Counted from the first letter of the stretch, positions 17,560 through 26,695 are shown. The stretch: 64,000 nt of DNA from Desulfobaculum sp044987625 (GCF_044987625.1 NZ_JBJDSB010000001.1:372001-436000); one strand, 5' to 3'. The notes: generated by a model not told the origin, from the sequence alone. Numbers and translations are program-made.

Positions 17560-17959
17560 TGACTCCCCCTTCACGCTCTGTCCCACAGCATTCTCACTTT
17601 CTCCGGTGCTCCGAAGTGTCCTATCCGGTCCGTAGAGTGCCACGTGTTGTGACAGCGTTATGCCGCATCCCCCACCCCATGGCGCGTCCGCCATGCCCTT
17701 GTACGATACACGCAAAAGATGAATCGATACAAGAACGCTTTTCTTGCACACCAGCATCGCGGCACGCCGCGCCCGCCTGCAACACTGCGGTGTTCCATGG
17801 ACCTGCTGCGCCGTATTCGCCTGCCTGCGCCCCGCATCGTCCACGCCTGCGCTCCTCCCACGCTCTGTCTTGCGTTCGCATCGCCGAACACATACACTGC
17901 CAGTGCAGAAGACGGTCCATCCTGTCCGCCAGTCCATGCAACACGCCGGAGGGTTCCCC
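17560..17959. other. 400-bp intergenic region with an imperfect dyad
   Basis: No gene is supported here. An imperfect inverted repeat, CTTGTACGAT (17698-17707) and ATCGATACAAG (17723-17733), could be an operator or part of a promoter region for either divergent gene. Confidence 0.3.
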
Positions 17960-18883
17960 ATGTCGTCCATCACCGCCACGCAGCGCGCCCTACACGCCGT
18001 TTGGGGCATGTTCGCCGCAGATTCCTTGGCCCTTACCGCCCACTGGATGTACGACACCGCCGCCATCGCCAAAGAGGTCGGACGCCCGGAAACCCTCGCC
18101 GCGCCCGTCATTTCGCGCTTTCACCCCAACCGCAAGGCCGGGGAGTTCACTCACTACGGCGACCAAGCCCTCGTGCTGCTGCGCTCTGTGGCGGCGGAGA
18201 AGGGGCTGAGCATTTTGGATTTCTTTGAGCGCTGGAAGGCACTGTTTGCGGACTACGACGGCTATGTGGACGGCGCCACACGCAACACCCTCGCCCGCAT
18301 CGACTTTGGCGAAGGGCCGGACACGTCCGGCTCCAATTCCACGGACCTTGCCGGTGCCTCGCGACTGCCCGTCTTGCTGCCGCTATTCCCGGATGACGAG
18401 GAAGGCCTCGTGCAGGCCGCGCGGCTACAGACCAAGGTCACCCACAATTCCGCGCAGGTGCTGGACGCGGCGGAGTTCTTCGCCCGCGCGGCGTTTTGCG
18501 CCCTTGGCGGGGCCAGCGTAGCCGAGGCCGTGGACCACGCCGCCGGATTCGACTACATCAGCGCGCCCATTGCCGCGTGGACCGACGAAGCCCGCCAGTA
18601 CGCCTCGCAGGATGTTGTGGCCGCTGTGGCCCGCTTTGGGCAAAGCTGCAACGTGGAAGGCGCCTTCCGCGCCACGGTGCAGATGCTGCTCCGCCACGCC
18701 GATGACCCACGCGAGGCCCTTATCGCCAACGTGATGGCAGGCGGCGACAGCGCCGCGCGCGGCATGCTGGCCGGGGCCATTCTTGGCGCCTGTGGCGCGC
18801 CGGACGCCATCCCGGCCGACTGGCGCGACGGCCTTGCGCACGGCCCGGAGATAGCGCGACACCTTGACGCCATCACCGCCTAG
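17960..18883 (+). CDS. ADP-ribosylglycohydrolase-family protein with degenerate metal site
   Basis: The 307-aa, all-helical protein belongs to the ADP-ribosylglycohydrolase/DraG/crystallin-J1 superfamily. The start MSSITATQ at 17960 is supported by GGAGG seven bases upstream; the extra 72 upstream residues are not. Typical landmarks are altered. The GDALG-like site reads FAADSLALTAHW (D21), the usual metal-binding T-D-D-T is HYGDQA (D68), and the C-terminal GGDTD motif is GGDSAARG (D263 kept, next Asp lost). It may therefore not bind two Mg ions, or may act on another substrate. It is followed by a separate membrane-protein gene 120 bp downstream. Confidence 0.78.
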   Translation: MSSITATQRALHAVWGMFAADSLALTAHWMYDTAAIAKEVGRPETLAAPVISRFHPNRKAGEFTHYGDQALVLLRSVAAEKGLSILDFFERWKALFADYDGYVDGATRNTLARIDFGEGPDTSGSNSTDLAGASRLPVLLPLFPDDEEGLVQAARLQTKVTHNSAQVLDAAEFFARAAFCALGGASVAEAVDHAAGFDYISAPIAAWTDEARQYASQDVVAAVARFGQSCNVEGAFRATVQMLLRHADDPREALIANVMAGGDSAARGMLAGAILGACGAPDAIPADWRDGLAHGPEIARHLDAITA

Positions 18884-19003
18884 CTTTTCCTTCCACTAAA
18901 GTAGGGTTTTCAACCACCACCGGGCTTGGTATACCTGCGCTGGCCTTTCCGCAGGGGTGCCTGCCCTGTGCCCATCACACACCGCTAACCGCATCAGGAC
19001 GCC

Positions 19004-19987
19004 ATGACGACGACACCCTTCCTGCGCTCCGTAGGCGCAACCTTTCGCGACGCCACGCGCGCCAGCATTGACCTGTTCAAGGTGATGGTTCCCATCATCA
19101 TCGCCGTCAAGATTCTTCAGGAGCTTGAGCTTGTAGGCTACCTTGCCATCCCGCTATCCCCAATTATGGAGATGGTGGGCCTGCCGGCCAGCATGGGCCT
19201 TGTGTGGGCCACAGGCATCGTGGTCAATATCTACTCCGCCCTTATTGTGTACGTGTCCATCGCGGCGGACGTACACATGACCGTAGCGCAGATTACCACC
19301 CTCAGCACCATGCTGCTCATCGCCCATGGCCTGCCCATTGAGTGCAAAGTGGCCCAAAAATGCGGCCCCTCCCTGACCGGGCAGATGGTGCTGCGCGTTG
19401 TGGCCGCGCTGCTGTGCGGTTTTCTGCTGCATCTCATCTATTCCAACACAGGCTCACTGCAGGAAACAGCGCAAATATTCTGGACGCCCGGCGCGCCGCC
19501 GGAAACGCACCTTGAATGGGCCATTGATCAGGCATGGAATCTCTTCTCCATCTACTGTCTGGTGGTGGGGCTGATGTTCATGATGAAGATTCTGGACAAG
19601 CTGCGCATCACCCACGCCATCAACTGGGTACTGCGCCCCATCCTGCGGCGCATCGGCATTGGTCCCTCCGCCGCCACGCTGACCGTTGTGGGCCTCACCC
19701 TCGGCATGGCCTACGGCAGCGGCCTCATCATCCACGAAAGCCGCTCCGGCAAGGTCTCGGACCGCGACGTGTTCTATTCCCTGACCCTCATGGGCATGGC
19801 GCACGCCCTTATCGAGGACACCTTGCTCATGACCATGGTTGGGGCGCATATATCGGGCATCTTCTGGGGCCGCCTCGTCTTCTGCCTGCTCTTTATGGCG
19901 ATACTGGTGCAGGTTGTCTCGCGCATGTCCAACACGCGCTTTATGCAACTGTTTATGCACTCCTCTCCAAACAAACAGCCCGCCTAA
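19004..19987 (+). CDS. Nucleoside-recognition (Gate) domain membrane protein
   Basis: A 327-aa inner-membrane protein with two repeated Gate-type modules, one near 20-140 and the other near 185-315, separated by a polar loop with HLEWAID. The pattern of membrane helices around VWATGIVVNIYSAL and LGMAYGSGLIIHES matches the nucleoside-recognition domain found in spore-maturation, FeoB-like and nucleoside transporters. The transported substrate is unknown. It reads away from the ADP-ribosylglycohydrolase-like gene in the same direction and ends at a strong terminator. Confidence 0.82.
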   Translation: MTTTPFLRSVGATFRDATRASIDLFKVMVPIIIAVKILQELELVGYLAIPLSPIMEMVGLPASMGLVWATGIVVNIYSALIVYVSIAADVHMTVAQITTLSTMLLIAHGLPIECKVAQKCGPSLTGQMVLRVVAALLCGFLLHLIYSNTGSLQETAQIFWTPGAPPETHLEWAIDQAWNLFSIYCLVVGLMFMMKILDKLRITHAINWVLRPILRRIGIGPSAATLTVVGLTLGMAYGSGLIIHESRSGKVSDRDVFYSLTLMGMAHALIEDTLLMTMVGAHISGIFWGRLVFCLLFMAILVQVVSRMSNTRFMQLFMHSSPNKQPA

Positions 19988-20000
19988 CCGCACAGAACAC

Positions 20001-20042
20001 AGCGGCGCGCCCCGGAGGTTCCGGAGCGCGCCGCTGCATTTT
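20001..20042. terminator. Terminator between convergent genes
   Basis: AGCGGCGCGCCCCGG (20001-20015) pairs with CCGGAGCGCGCCGCT (20021-20035) with one mismatch, followed by GCATTTTA. Confidence 0.75.
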
Positions 20043-20057
20043 ATCTGACCCAACACA

Positions 20058-20627
20058 TCAATCAGCAGGCGGGGCAGGGCCGCCACGCACAACGCCCGCA
20101 CGGCGCACCCGCCGCACCAGCCCCGGCACGAACAGCGCCCCGGCGCAGCCAAAGGCCGCACCGGCCAAAGACTTCAGCGCCACATGCGGCAGTGCCACAT
20201 CAAGCTCCATCCCCACCAACCAGTCCACAAGCAGCACGCCCGGAAAGCGGCACATCGCGGCCAGTCCGCCAACGCCACCGCACAGCAGCACGGAGCGCGT
20301 CACGTCGCCAACCAGCAGCACCGCGCAGTCTATGACCAGCCCGGGCAACACAAACTTGACCAGCATCAGCGGGCCGCCCTTGCCAGCGGCAAGGGCAATG
20401 GCCAGCAGCCCCGCCAGCAGCGCCGTGGCCGTGGCCACGAAGCGGCGGTCAATAAGCCCCCGCGCCACCAACAGAAAAAATATCACAAAGAACATGGAAT
20501 GCCCCGGAATCTTCAGGTGCATCCGAAACGCCAGCTTGGACACCACAATAAGCACGGCGCACAGCCCTGCCAGCATGCCTTCGCGCAGGTCCAGCCCGCC
20601 CCAAAATGTTGTCTCTGCGCGTGTCAT
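20058..20627 (-). CDS. Multi-span membrane protein, possible ECF transporter S component
   Basis: The 189-aa protein is about 20 kDa with five or six hydrophobic helices (for example MLAGLCAVLIVVSKLAF and FFVIFFLLVARGLIDRRF) and a basic C-terminal tail. I cannot place it in a named family. Its size, span number and closeness to an EcfT/EcfA pair fit an S (substrate-binding) component of an energy-coupling-factor transporter. I chose ATG 20627 because GGGAGG lies upstream; an in-frame start at 20648 would add seven residues. It is separated from ecfT by one gene on the opposite strand, which weakens the operon argument. Confidence 0.6.
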   Translation of the reverse strand: MTRAETTFWGGLDLREGMLAGLCAVLIVVSKLAFRMHLKIPGHSMFFVIFFLLVARGLIDRRFVATATALLAGLLAIALAAGKGGPLMLVKFVLPGLVIDCAVLLVGDVTRSVLLCGGVGGLAAMCRFPGVLLVDWLVGMELDVALPHVALKSLAGAAFGCAGALFVPGLVRRVRRAGVVRGGPAPPAD

Positions 20628-20768
20628 GCGCGTCCTCCCTTGGGTCATAATCCGGCGGACGCCGCTCCGCCCACGCCATGACTTTTGCCGAAAAATCGCC
20701 TAGATTCCACCTGTTTTTCACACCGCACCCGGCCCGGCGTCCGCCGCCAGACCGACAAGGAGCCATTC

Positions 20769-21491
20769 ATGCGCATCTACGCCAGCTTCGACGATACGGA
20801 CATTGCAGGCGCACCCATCGGCACGGGGCGTCTGGCCCGGATGTACGCCGCCACCCTGCCGGAACACTGCTCCATCTGGGGCGTACTGCGCCACCAGCAG
20901 CTAGTGGCCGAGGGCATCCCCTACACCTCGCAAAACAGTTCCGCCTGCGTGGTGGTGGACGTGCCGGGCGACGCCGTCGACGACACCCGCGCCCTGATGA
21001 CGGAGCGCGCCGTGGACCATGTCCGCCAGTACATGAGCGACGGCAGCGACCCAGGCGTGTGCATCGCGGACGAGCGCGACGACCTCTCCGCCCTTGTCCC
21101 CTTTGGCCAGCGCTGCACCGTGACCCCGGTCACCCAGCAGGACGCCATGGACGCGGCCTCCGGCGTCTTTCTTGTGGGCCTCGGCGGCACCAACGACGGC
21201 ATCATCGGCGCCACCGCCGCCATCGGCCTGACCGTGGCGGGCTGGTGCGGCCGGTTTATTGAATTCGGCAACCTGCGGGGCTTTCCCGACCCGTGCCCGG
21301 TGAGCGAGCTGCACTCGCGCGGGGTGCGCGTGGTCTCCACGGACCGCAACGCCACCGTCCCCGCCCCGGAGCACATGCTGCACCATAACGACTGGATACG
21401 TCCGCAACTCTGGGGCCATGGCCCGGTCCTGCCCGTGGTCGCCACCGCGCCGGGGCACTGGACCACCATGCACACCAAGAACAAAAAATAA
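20769..21491 (+). CDS. Protein with a TiaS-like DDTD domain
   Basis: The 240-aa protein starts MRIYASFDDTDIAGAPIGTGRLAR. This DDTD...G..G pattern resembles the N-terminal catalytic-type domain of archaeal TiaS (COG1571, tRNA-Ile2 agmatidine synthetase). The C-terminal OB and zinc-ribbon domains of TiaS are missing, and bacteria do not need agmatidine, so the substrate must differ. A Gly-rich loop (FLVGLGGTNDGIIGATAAIGL) is found near 140-160. AAGGAG is six bases before the ATG. The gene lies within a transporter cluster on the opposite strand; a role in salvaging the imported compound is a guess. Confidence 0.6.
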   Translation: MRIYASFDDTDIAGAPIGTGRLARMYAATLPEHCSIWGVLRHQQLVAEGIPYTSQNSSACVVVDVPGDAVDDTRALMTERAVDHVRQYMSDGSDPGVCIADERDDLSALVPFGQRCTVTPVTQQDAMDAASGVFLVGLGGTNDGIIGATAAIGLTVAGWCGRFIEFGNLRGFPDPCPVSELHSRGVRVVSTDRNATVPAPEHMLHHNDWIRPQLWGHGPVLPVVATAPGHWTTMHTKNKK

Positions 21492-21497
21492 GCTCTC

Positions 21498-21519
21498 GGC
21501 CGCCTCCGGGCGGCCTTTT
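21498..21519 (+). terminator. Terminator after the TiaS-like gene
   Basis: GGCCGCC pairs with GGCGGCC around a TCCG loop and is followed by TTTT. It begins seven bases after the stop codon. Confidence 0.75.
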
Positions 21520-22178
21520 CACACCCCGCCGCCCATGCCGCGAGAGGTCGCGGAAACGGCAATATCACGCGCCACAGCCATCATGCGGATGATGAGCGGC
21601 ACAATGACGCAGCGCACAAGGTCGCGCCAGTTGAGGGGATTGGCGAGGTGCCTTGGCGTAATGCGCGCCCCGCGCAGGACTTGATGCAGATAGATGCTCT
21701 TGGTCTCGCGCATGACCAGCGGCACAAAGCGCAGGGACGTGAAAAGGACGAAGGACAGGCGCTCCGGCAGCACGCCGCGAAGCCCGCGCATCAGTTGTTC
21801 CGGGCGCGTGGTACGTTGCAGAAGCAAGGTCGGCAGCAGGGCAAAGGCGAGCTGCAGGCTGACCACCACCGCGCGCGAGGCCGCCACCTCCGGCGCAAAG
21901 CGCAACAGGTACAGCCCCAGCACCACAGGAAATTGGAGCAAGAGCGGTCGCACATCGCGCCACACATCGCGCAGGCGAAACCCCGCAATATGGTACGCGC
22001 CCACATGCACCGCACCAAGCACGCCAACGCTCAGCCCGTCGCGGGCAAACAGGGCGCAGGTGGACAGCGCCAAGGCCGCGAGGAGCTTCACGCCCGGCGG
22101 GCAGGCGTGCACCGGCGAGTCGCCCGGCGTGTACTGTCCGGGGTAGCCGTCGGCCATGTCGAACAGTCTAGACCGCAT
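21519..22178 (-). CDS. ecfT: ECF transporter transmembrane component EcfT (CbiQ-type)
   Basis: The 219-aa protein is the conserved membrane coupling subunit of an energy-coupling-factor transporter. It has the N-terminal HACPPGVKLLAALAL segment and the two cytoplasmic Ala-Arg-Gly-type coupling helices, seen here as QVLRGARITP and SATSRGMGG near the C-terminus. Its start overlaps the stop of the ATPase gene by 11 nt, so translation is coupled. A start at M8 (MADGYPGQ) is also possible. The substrate is set by an S component, perhaps the gene at 20058. Confidence 0.88.
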   Translation of the reverse strand: MRSRLFDMADGYPGQYTPGDSPVHACPPGVKLLAALALSTCALFARDGLSVGVLGAVHVGAYHIAGFRLRDVWRDVRPLLLQFPVVLGLYLLRFAPEVAASRAVVVSLQLAFALLPTLLLQRTTRPEQLMRGLRGVLPERLSFVLFTSLRFVPLVMRETKSIYLHQVLRGARITPRHLANPLNWRDLVRCVIVPLIIRMMAVARDIAVSATSRGMGGGV

Positions 22179-23526
22179 GACACCGCCCCCCGCGCATCAC
22201 GTAGTGCTCATCGGCCCAGCCGGGACAACGCGGGTCGTGCGAGACCATCACCACCGCCGCGCCTGTGGCGCGCACGTAATCGTCCAGCAGGTGCAAAACC
22301 GTGGCCCGCACCCCTTCGGCAAGGCCGGTGAAGGGTTCATCAAGCAGCACCACACGCGGCCCCGCCGCAAGCACCGACGCCAGCGCCACAAGGTGCTTCT
22401 GCCCAAAACTCAAGGCCAGCGGCGCGTCCGGGGCCAAATGCTCCAGCCCCACCGACCGCAGCACGGCGCTGGCCTGCTCCTGCGCGGCGGCGCGATCCCT
22501 GCCAAGGCGGCGCAGGGAAAAGCCCACCTCGTCCAGCACGGTATCCTCAAAAAGCTGCTGCTCCGGGTTCTGCCCAAGGTACCCCACCAGCCCGCACAGG
22601 GCCGCCGGGCGCGGGGCATCCAGCCCGCACACGCGCACCGCCCCGGCGCGCGGCGTCAGCGCGCCCACAAGGCAGGCCAGCAGCGTGGACTTGCCCCCGC
22701 CATTGTCGCCGCTCACCAGCACCTTGCGACCGGGACGCACTGTCAGGTCCACCCCGCACAAAATCTCCGGGCGCGCGCTATAGCCCGCCTCCAATCCGGT
22801 AACGGCCACCACGGGGGCACCGTCCCACTCCCCGCGCGCCGTGGCGGGAAAGCCCCCGCAGGCGCAGGGGGCGTCATCGGCGGCAAAGTCCACACGGCTT
22901 GTGGCCAGGCCGTCCAGCCAGCCCGGCACATGCTCGCTCACCACCACAGCGCCGCCGCGCGCCATAACGCTGCGCACAATGTCCGTCAGGCGCTCTCGCC
23001 CGGCAGGGTCCAACTGGGTAAACGGCTCATCCAAGAGGAGCAGGTTCGGACGCAGGGCCAGCGTGGCCGCAAGGGCAAGGCGGTGCTTCTGCCCCATGGA
23101 CAGCGCCTCCACAGGCCGCTCGGCGCAGGCGGCAAGGTCCACGGCCTCAAGGGCGGCCATGGCATCGCTCTTCGCCTCTGCCGCGCTTCGGCCCATATTG
23201 CGGGGACCGAAGGCGGCCTCCTCCTGCACCGTGGCGCACAGCAGCTGCGTTTCAGGATTCTGGAGCACGATTCCCGTCCGCCCCGGAGCCGGATTCTGCT
23301 CCGGAGCGGACGGAAAGCGCCTCATCTCGCCACTGACGCGGCCGGGCTCCACAAGCCCGGCCGCCGCCAGCAAAAAGGTGGTTTTGCCGCACCCGGACGG
23401 CCCACACAGCAAAACGCACTCCCCCGACTTCACCGAAAAGTCAGGAAGGCGCCCTGCTGCGCCGCCACCATGCGGCGCGAGGTGCGCGTAGCCGCGCACC
23501 TCAAGCACAGTCCGCTGTCCGCTCAT
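22168..23526 (-). CDS. ECF transporter ATPase with two fused nucleotide-binding domains
   Basis: The 452-aa protein joins both EcfA-type ATPases in one chain. Domain 1 has Walker A GPSGCGKTT (42-50), signature LSMGQ (142-146) and Walker B LLLLDEP (162-168). Domain 2 has GDNGGGKST (273-281), LSFGQ (372-376) and VVLLDEP (392-398). Switch histidines follow each (SEH, SHD). The Q-loop segments LQNPETQLL and LGQNPEQQLF are typical of ECF ATPases. It starts 13 nt after the TonB-receptor gene stops and overlaps ecfT. Such fusions are common in vitamin and metal ECF systems. Confidence 0.92.
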   Translation of the reverse strand: MSGQRTVLEVRGYAHLAPHGGGAAGRLPDFSVKSGECVLLCGPSGCGKTTFLLAAAGLVEPGRVSGEMRRFPSAPEQNPAPGRTGIVLQNPETQLLCATVQEEAAFGPRNMGRSAAEAKSDAMAALEAVDLAACAERPVEALSMGQKHRLALAATLALRPNLLLLDEPFTQLDPAGRERLTDIVRSVMARGGAVVVSEHVPGWLDGLATSRVDFAADDAPCACGGFPATARGEWDGAPVVAVTGLEAGYSARPEILCGVDLTVRPGRKVLVSGDNGGGKSTLLACLVGALTPRAGAVRVCGLDAPRPAALCGLVGYLGQNPEQQLFEDTVLDEVGFSLRRLGRDRAAAQEQASAVLRSVGLEHLAPDAPLALSFGQKHLVALASVLAAGPRVVLLDEPFTGLAEGVRATVLHLLDDYVRATGAAVVMVSHDPRCPGWADEHYVMRGGRCHAV

Positions 23527-23539
23527 CGCGGGGATGCGG

Positions 23540-25525
23540 TTAGAAGTTCCATGTCACTCCCGTATAGACCTGACGGCCGGGACGCGGCAGGGCGTAGCCC
23601 TCCTCGTAATCCTCATCAAAGAGGTTGTCCGCACCGGCAAAGACCTCAAGAGTATTGTCCATAAAGCCCTTGGACACGCGCAGGTCCACCACGTTGTAGG
23701 TGTTCATGGCCGTCTTTTCCGTTGCGTCGCCATTGAAGGCCCAGCTCCGGCCCACGTACATCCACGAGGCATACACCGAGAAGTCCATGGGCAGGTCGTA
23801 CCAGCCTTCCACCGTCACCTTGTGCTCGGGGCGGTGCTGAAGTTCGTCCAGCGCGGCCTCGTCGGAGCGGTTTTCGGCGTCGAGGTAGGTATAGGCACCG
23901 CGCAGGCGCAGATTCTCGATGGTGGTGTTTTCACCCGCGAACTCCACGCCCGTAAAGCGGTATTTGTCGTTGTTCTCGTAGATATCGGCCGTGCCGACCT
24001 TCTCAATAAAGTCCTCGGCGTCGATGCGGAACAGGCTGACGCTCAGATCCGTCTGGATGGCCGCAATGGCCTGATCCACACCAATCTCGTAATGCATGGT
24101 GCTTTCCGCGTCGAGGTCGCTGTTGCCGGCGTCCACGTCGTACAACTGCTTCACGGAAGGAAAGCGCACCTTGCGCGACACGGAGGCCCGCAGAGTCGTG
24201 GTGTCGAACAGGTCATAATGCGTGCCGACCAGCCAGCTCCAGTCGTCGGAGTCCGTGTCATCGGAGCGGTTTTGCCCATGCACGCCCGCGCCCAGCACCA
24301 CGCCAAAGCGGTCAAAGGGACTCACCTCATACTCCAGCGCGGCGTTCCAGTAGCCCACGGCGCGGTCGCCTTCGGTGACGGTCTTTTTGGTGGCGTCATC
24401 AGGACGCTCCGTCAGAGTGGAATCCCACGACGTCCGCTCCGCCGACAGAGCCGCCGTCAGCGCGCCGGGCGCGCCAAAGTCGTACCGCGCCTGCACCGCG
24501 CCGCCGACACGCTTGGTCTCGGACTCCGCATCGTAGGCCTTTTTGCCTGCCTGCGTGTCGTAATCCGAATCATCGTAGCGTTTTTCCAGCTCGGACAGCA
24601 CATTGGCGTACACCCAGCCCTTAACGGTGAGGGGCATATCAAACTTATGCGTCACACCAAGCTGCGCGCCAAAGCCTTCGGAGTCATCCATCCGCTCAAA
24701 CTTGGCCTTTTTGGTAAAGTCGCCGCTGGCGTCAGCCACGTTGGGCTTGCCATAGGAGCCTTGGTGCATGTTGAGGGCGAGGCCGATGGAGGTGCCCTCT
24801 TCCGGGGTGATGACGGTGTTCACAAACATGGTGCGGCGGCTGCGGTCGGAGTTTTCGCGCCTGCCGCCGTCTTCCAGCGACTCGTCCGTGGCGTCGAAGG
24901 AATCCGACGTATTGTAGCCATCGCGGTCATAGATGCTGCCGGAGGCGAACACGCTCACGTTGTCATTGCTGCCGCCAAAGGTGGCCTGTCCGTAGCGCTC
25001 GTTGCCATCGCCGACGCGGGCGGTCACGCTGCCCTCAGCGTCTTTCCCGCCGCGTTTGGTGATGATGTTGATAACACCGGCATTGCCGCCGGAGCCATAC
25101 AGCACGGAGCTTGCGCCCTTGGTCACCTTGATGCGGGCAATGTTCTCCACCGGAACAAAGCCGGGGTCGAACTGGTTGTCAAAGGTGGAGTTCATGGGCA
25201 CGCCGTTCAGCAGCAGGATGACCTGCCGCGTGCGCATGCCGCGCATATCAACGCGCGCCGCGCCATCGGTGCTGGTGCGGATGTACACCCCCGGCAGCAG
25301 GCGCATAGCCCCGGTGAGGGACGTCACACCGGCGGCCTTGATTTCCTGCGCGGTCACTTCGCTGACGTTGGTAACCTTTTCCACGCCCGTGGGTCCCTTG
25401 GCGCTGACGACAACCTCGCCCAGTTCAAAGACCGGCGTGTCGGCATCGTCCGCGGCAAAGGCGGCAGGACACCACGCCAACAGCGCGCACAACCCAGCGC
25501 ACAGCACAGCTCTTCTTACGCTCAT
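23540..25525 (-). CDS. TonB-dependent outer membrane receptor
   Basis: The 661-aa protein has a Sec signal peptide (about 1-24, ending PAAFA), a TonB-box-like ELGEVVVSAKG, a plug domain (about 50-160 with QVILLLNGVPMN, SSVLYGSGGNAGVINIIT), and a 22-strand barrel ending with aromatic F (TGVTWNF). It resembles BtuB/CirA-type receptors for cobalamin or siderophores. Being directly upstream of the ECF ATPase (13 nt) strongly suggests it imports the ECF substrate across the outer membrane. No cobalamin riboswitch was recognised upstream, so the ligand is open. GGGAGAGG precedes the ATG. Confidence 0.93.
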   Translation of the reverse strand: MSVRRAVLCAGLCALLAWCPAAFAADDADTPVFELGEVVVSAKGPTGVEKVTNVSEVTAQEIKAAGVTSLTGAMRLLPGVYIRTSTDGAARVDMRGMRTRQVILLLNGVPMNSTFDNQFDPGFVPVENIARIKVTKGASSVLYGSGGNAGVINIITKRGGKDAEGSVTARVGDGNERYGQATFGGSNDNVSVFASGSIYDRDGYNTSDSFDATDESLEDGGRRENSDRSRRTMFVNTVITPEEGTSIGLALNMHQGSYGKPNVADASGDFTKKAKFERMDDSEGFGAQLGVTHKFDMPLTVKGWVYANVLSELEKRYDDSDYDTQAGKKAYDAESETKRVGGAVQARYDFGAPGALTAALSAERTSWDSTLTERPDDATKKTVTEGDRAVGYWNAALEYEVSPFDRFGVVLGAGVHGQNRSDDTDSDDWSWLVGTHYDLFDTTTLRASVSRKVRFPSVKQLYDVDAGNSDLDAESTMHYEIGVDQAIAAIQTDLSVSLFRIDAEDFIEKVGTADIYENNDKYRFTGVEFAGENTTIENLRLRGAYTYLDAENRSDEAALDELQHRPEHKVTVEGWYDLPMDFSVYASWMYVGRSWAFNGDATEKTAMNTYNVVDLRVSKGFMDNTLEVFAGADNLFDEDYEEGYALPRPGRQVYTGVTWNF

Positions 25526-25858
25526 CTGTCCTCTCCCTCTTCTGGTCCGATTCGCAAGAGGCGGGCGGCACCCCAGACCACGTACACAAGACGTCCGCCC
25601 GCATAACTCCCCGGCATGATCACAAAAACCACACCGTCCGAACTGACTGTGCTACTGATTCAAGATCATAATCGTCAATATTTCTCACACGTTTCAGTAA
25701 GATAAACCTATACAAACCAAAACTGACTCTTTGTGACAGCACGCCGACATTTCACAATCCCTGCGGGGAGAATGCCCCCAACCTGTTGTGCAGTGCCCCC
25801 ATGATGCGGTACACCTTGCCCATTCATTTCATGGTCATACAGCCACAGAGGAGGCTCC
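25526..25858. other. Divergent intergenic region of the TonB-receptor operon
   Basis: This 333-bp stretch is more AT-rich than its surroundings. It holds a loose dyad, GATT...AATC (complement of bases near 25659-25675), somewhat like a Fur-type site. I see no cobalamin, TPP or FMN riboswitch consensus. Confidence 0.3.
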
Positions 25859-26617
25859 ATGTCTCAAACCGTACTCATCACCGGCGCAACTGCCGGATTT
25901 GGCCTTGCCACTGCCCGCCGCTTTGCCGCGGAGGGCTGGACGGTGGTCATCACCGGCCGCCGCAAGTCCCGTCTTGACGCCATTGTGGACGAACTGGCCC
26001 CGGCCAAGGTCCATCCCCTGCAGTTCGACGTGCGCGACAGCGAAGCCATTGAAGAGGCCCTGTCCTCCCTGCCTGAGGAGTTTAAAAACATCGACCTGCT
26101 GGTGAACAATGCCGGTCTGGCCCTTGGCCTGGAGCCCGCGCAGGAATGCCGCTTCAGCGACTGGGAAACCATGGTCGACACCAACATCAAGGGCCTGTTG
26201 TACATGACCCGCCTCATCGCGCCGGGGATGATTCAGCGCGGCCGCGGCCACGTTGTGAACCTTGGCTCCATCGCGGGCACCTACCCCTATCCGGGCGGCA
26301 ACGTCTACGGCGCCACCAAAGCCTTCGTGAAGCAGTTCTCCCGCAACCTGCGGGCGGACCTGCTTGGCACGCCCGTCCGCGTCACCAACATTGAGCCGGG
26401 GCTGGCGGAGAGCGAATTCTCCGTGGTCCGCTTTAAGGGCGACGCGGAAAAGGCCGCCAAAGTCTACGAGAACGTCTCCCCCCTCACCCCCGAGGACATT
26501 GCGGAGAGCATCTTCTGGGCGGCCAGCCAGCCCGCGCACGTCAACATCAACTCCATTGAGCTGATGCCCGTGCAGCAGGCCTTTGCTCCGCTGGCGGTCC
26601 ACCGCAGCGACAGCTAA
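25859..26617 (+). CDS. ydfG: Short-chain dehydrogenase/reductase, YdfG-like
   Basis: The 252-aa classical SDR has the cofactor loop TGATAGFG (8-15), NNAG (83-86), catalytic S137, Y150 and K154 (YGATK), and R34-R35 after strand 2, which fits NADP. It is close in layout to YdfG, the NADP-dependent 3-hydroxy acid (serine/allo-threonine, malonic semialdehyde) dehydrogenase. GGAGG lies four bases before the ATG. It is monocistronic with its own terminator. The exact substrate is inferred. Confidence 0.85.
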   Translation: MSQTVLITGATAGFGLATARRFAAEGWTVVITGRRKSRLDAIVDELAPAKVHPLQFDVRDSEAIEEALSSLPEEFKNIDLLVNNAGLALGLEPAQECRFSDWETMVDTNIKGLLYMTRLIAPGMIQRGRGHVVNLGSIAGTYPYPGGNVYGATKAFVKQFSRNLRADLLGTPVRVTNIEPGLAESEFSVVRFKGDAEKAAKVYENVSPLTPEDIAESIFWAASQPAHVNINSIELMPVQQAFAPLAVHRSDS

Positions 26618-26633
26618 CCCCGCGCCATACACG

Positions 26634-26671
26634 CAAAAAAGCCCGCACCGGATGCATCCGGTGCGGGCTTT
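26634..26671. terminator. Bidirectional terminator
   Basis: A 28-base perfect palindrome (26641-26668) has an A run on the left and TTTG on the right, between the SDR and the convergent gene at 26696. Confidence 0.88.
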
Positions 26672-26695
26672 GTCATATGTCTTGCGGAAGCAGGA

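Noticed and set aside
25526..25858. Possible cobalamin riboswitch ahead of the TonB receptor
   Set aside because: No conserved B12-box core or its complement could be found in the leader.
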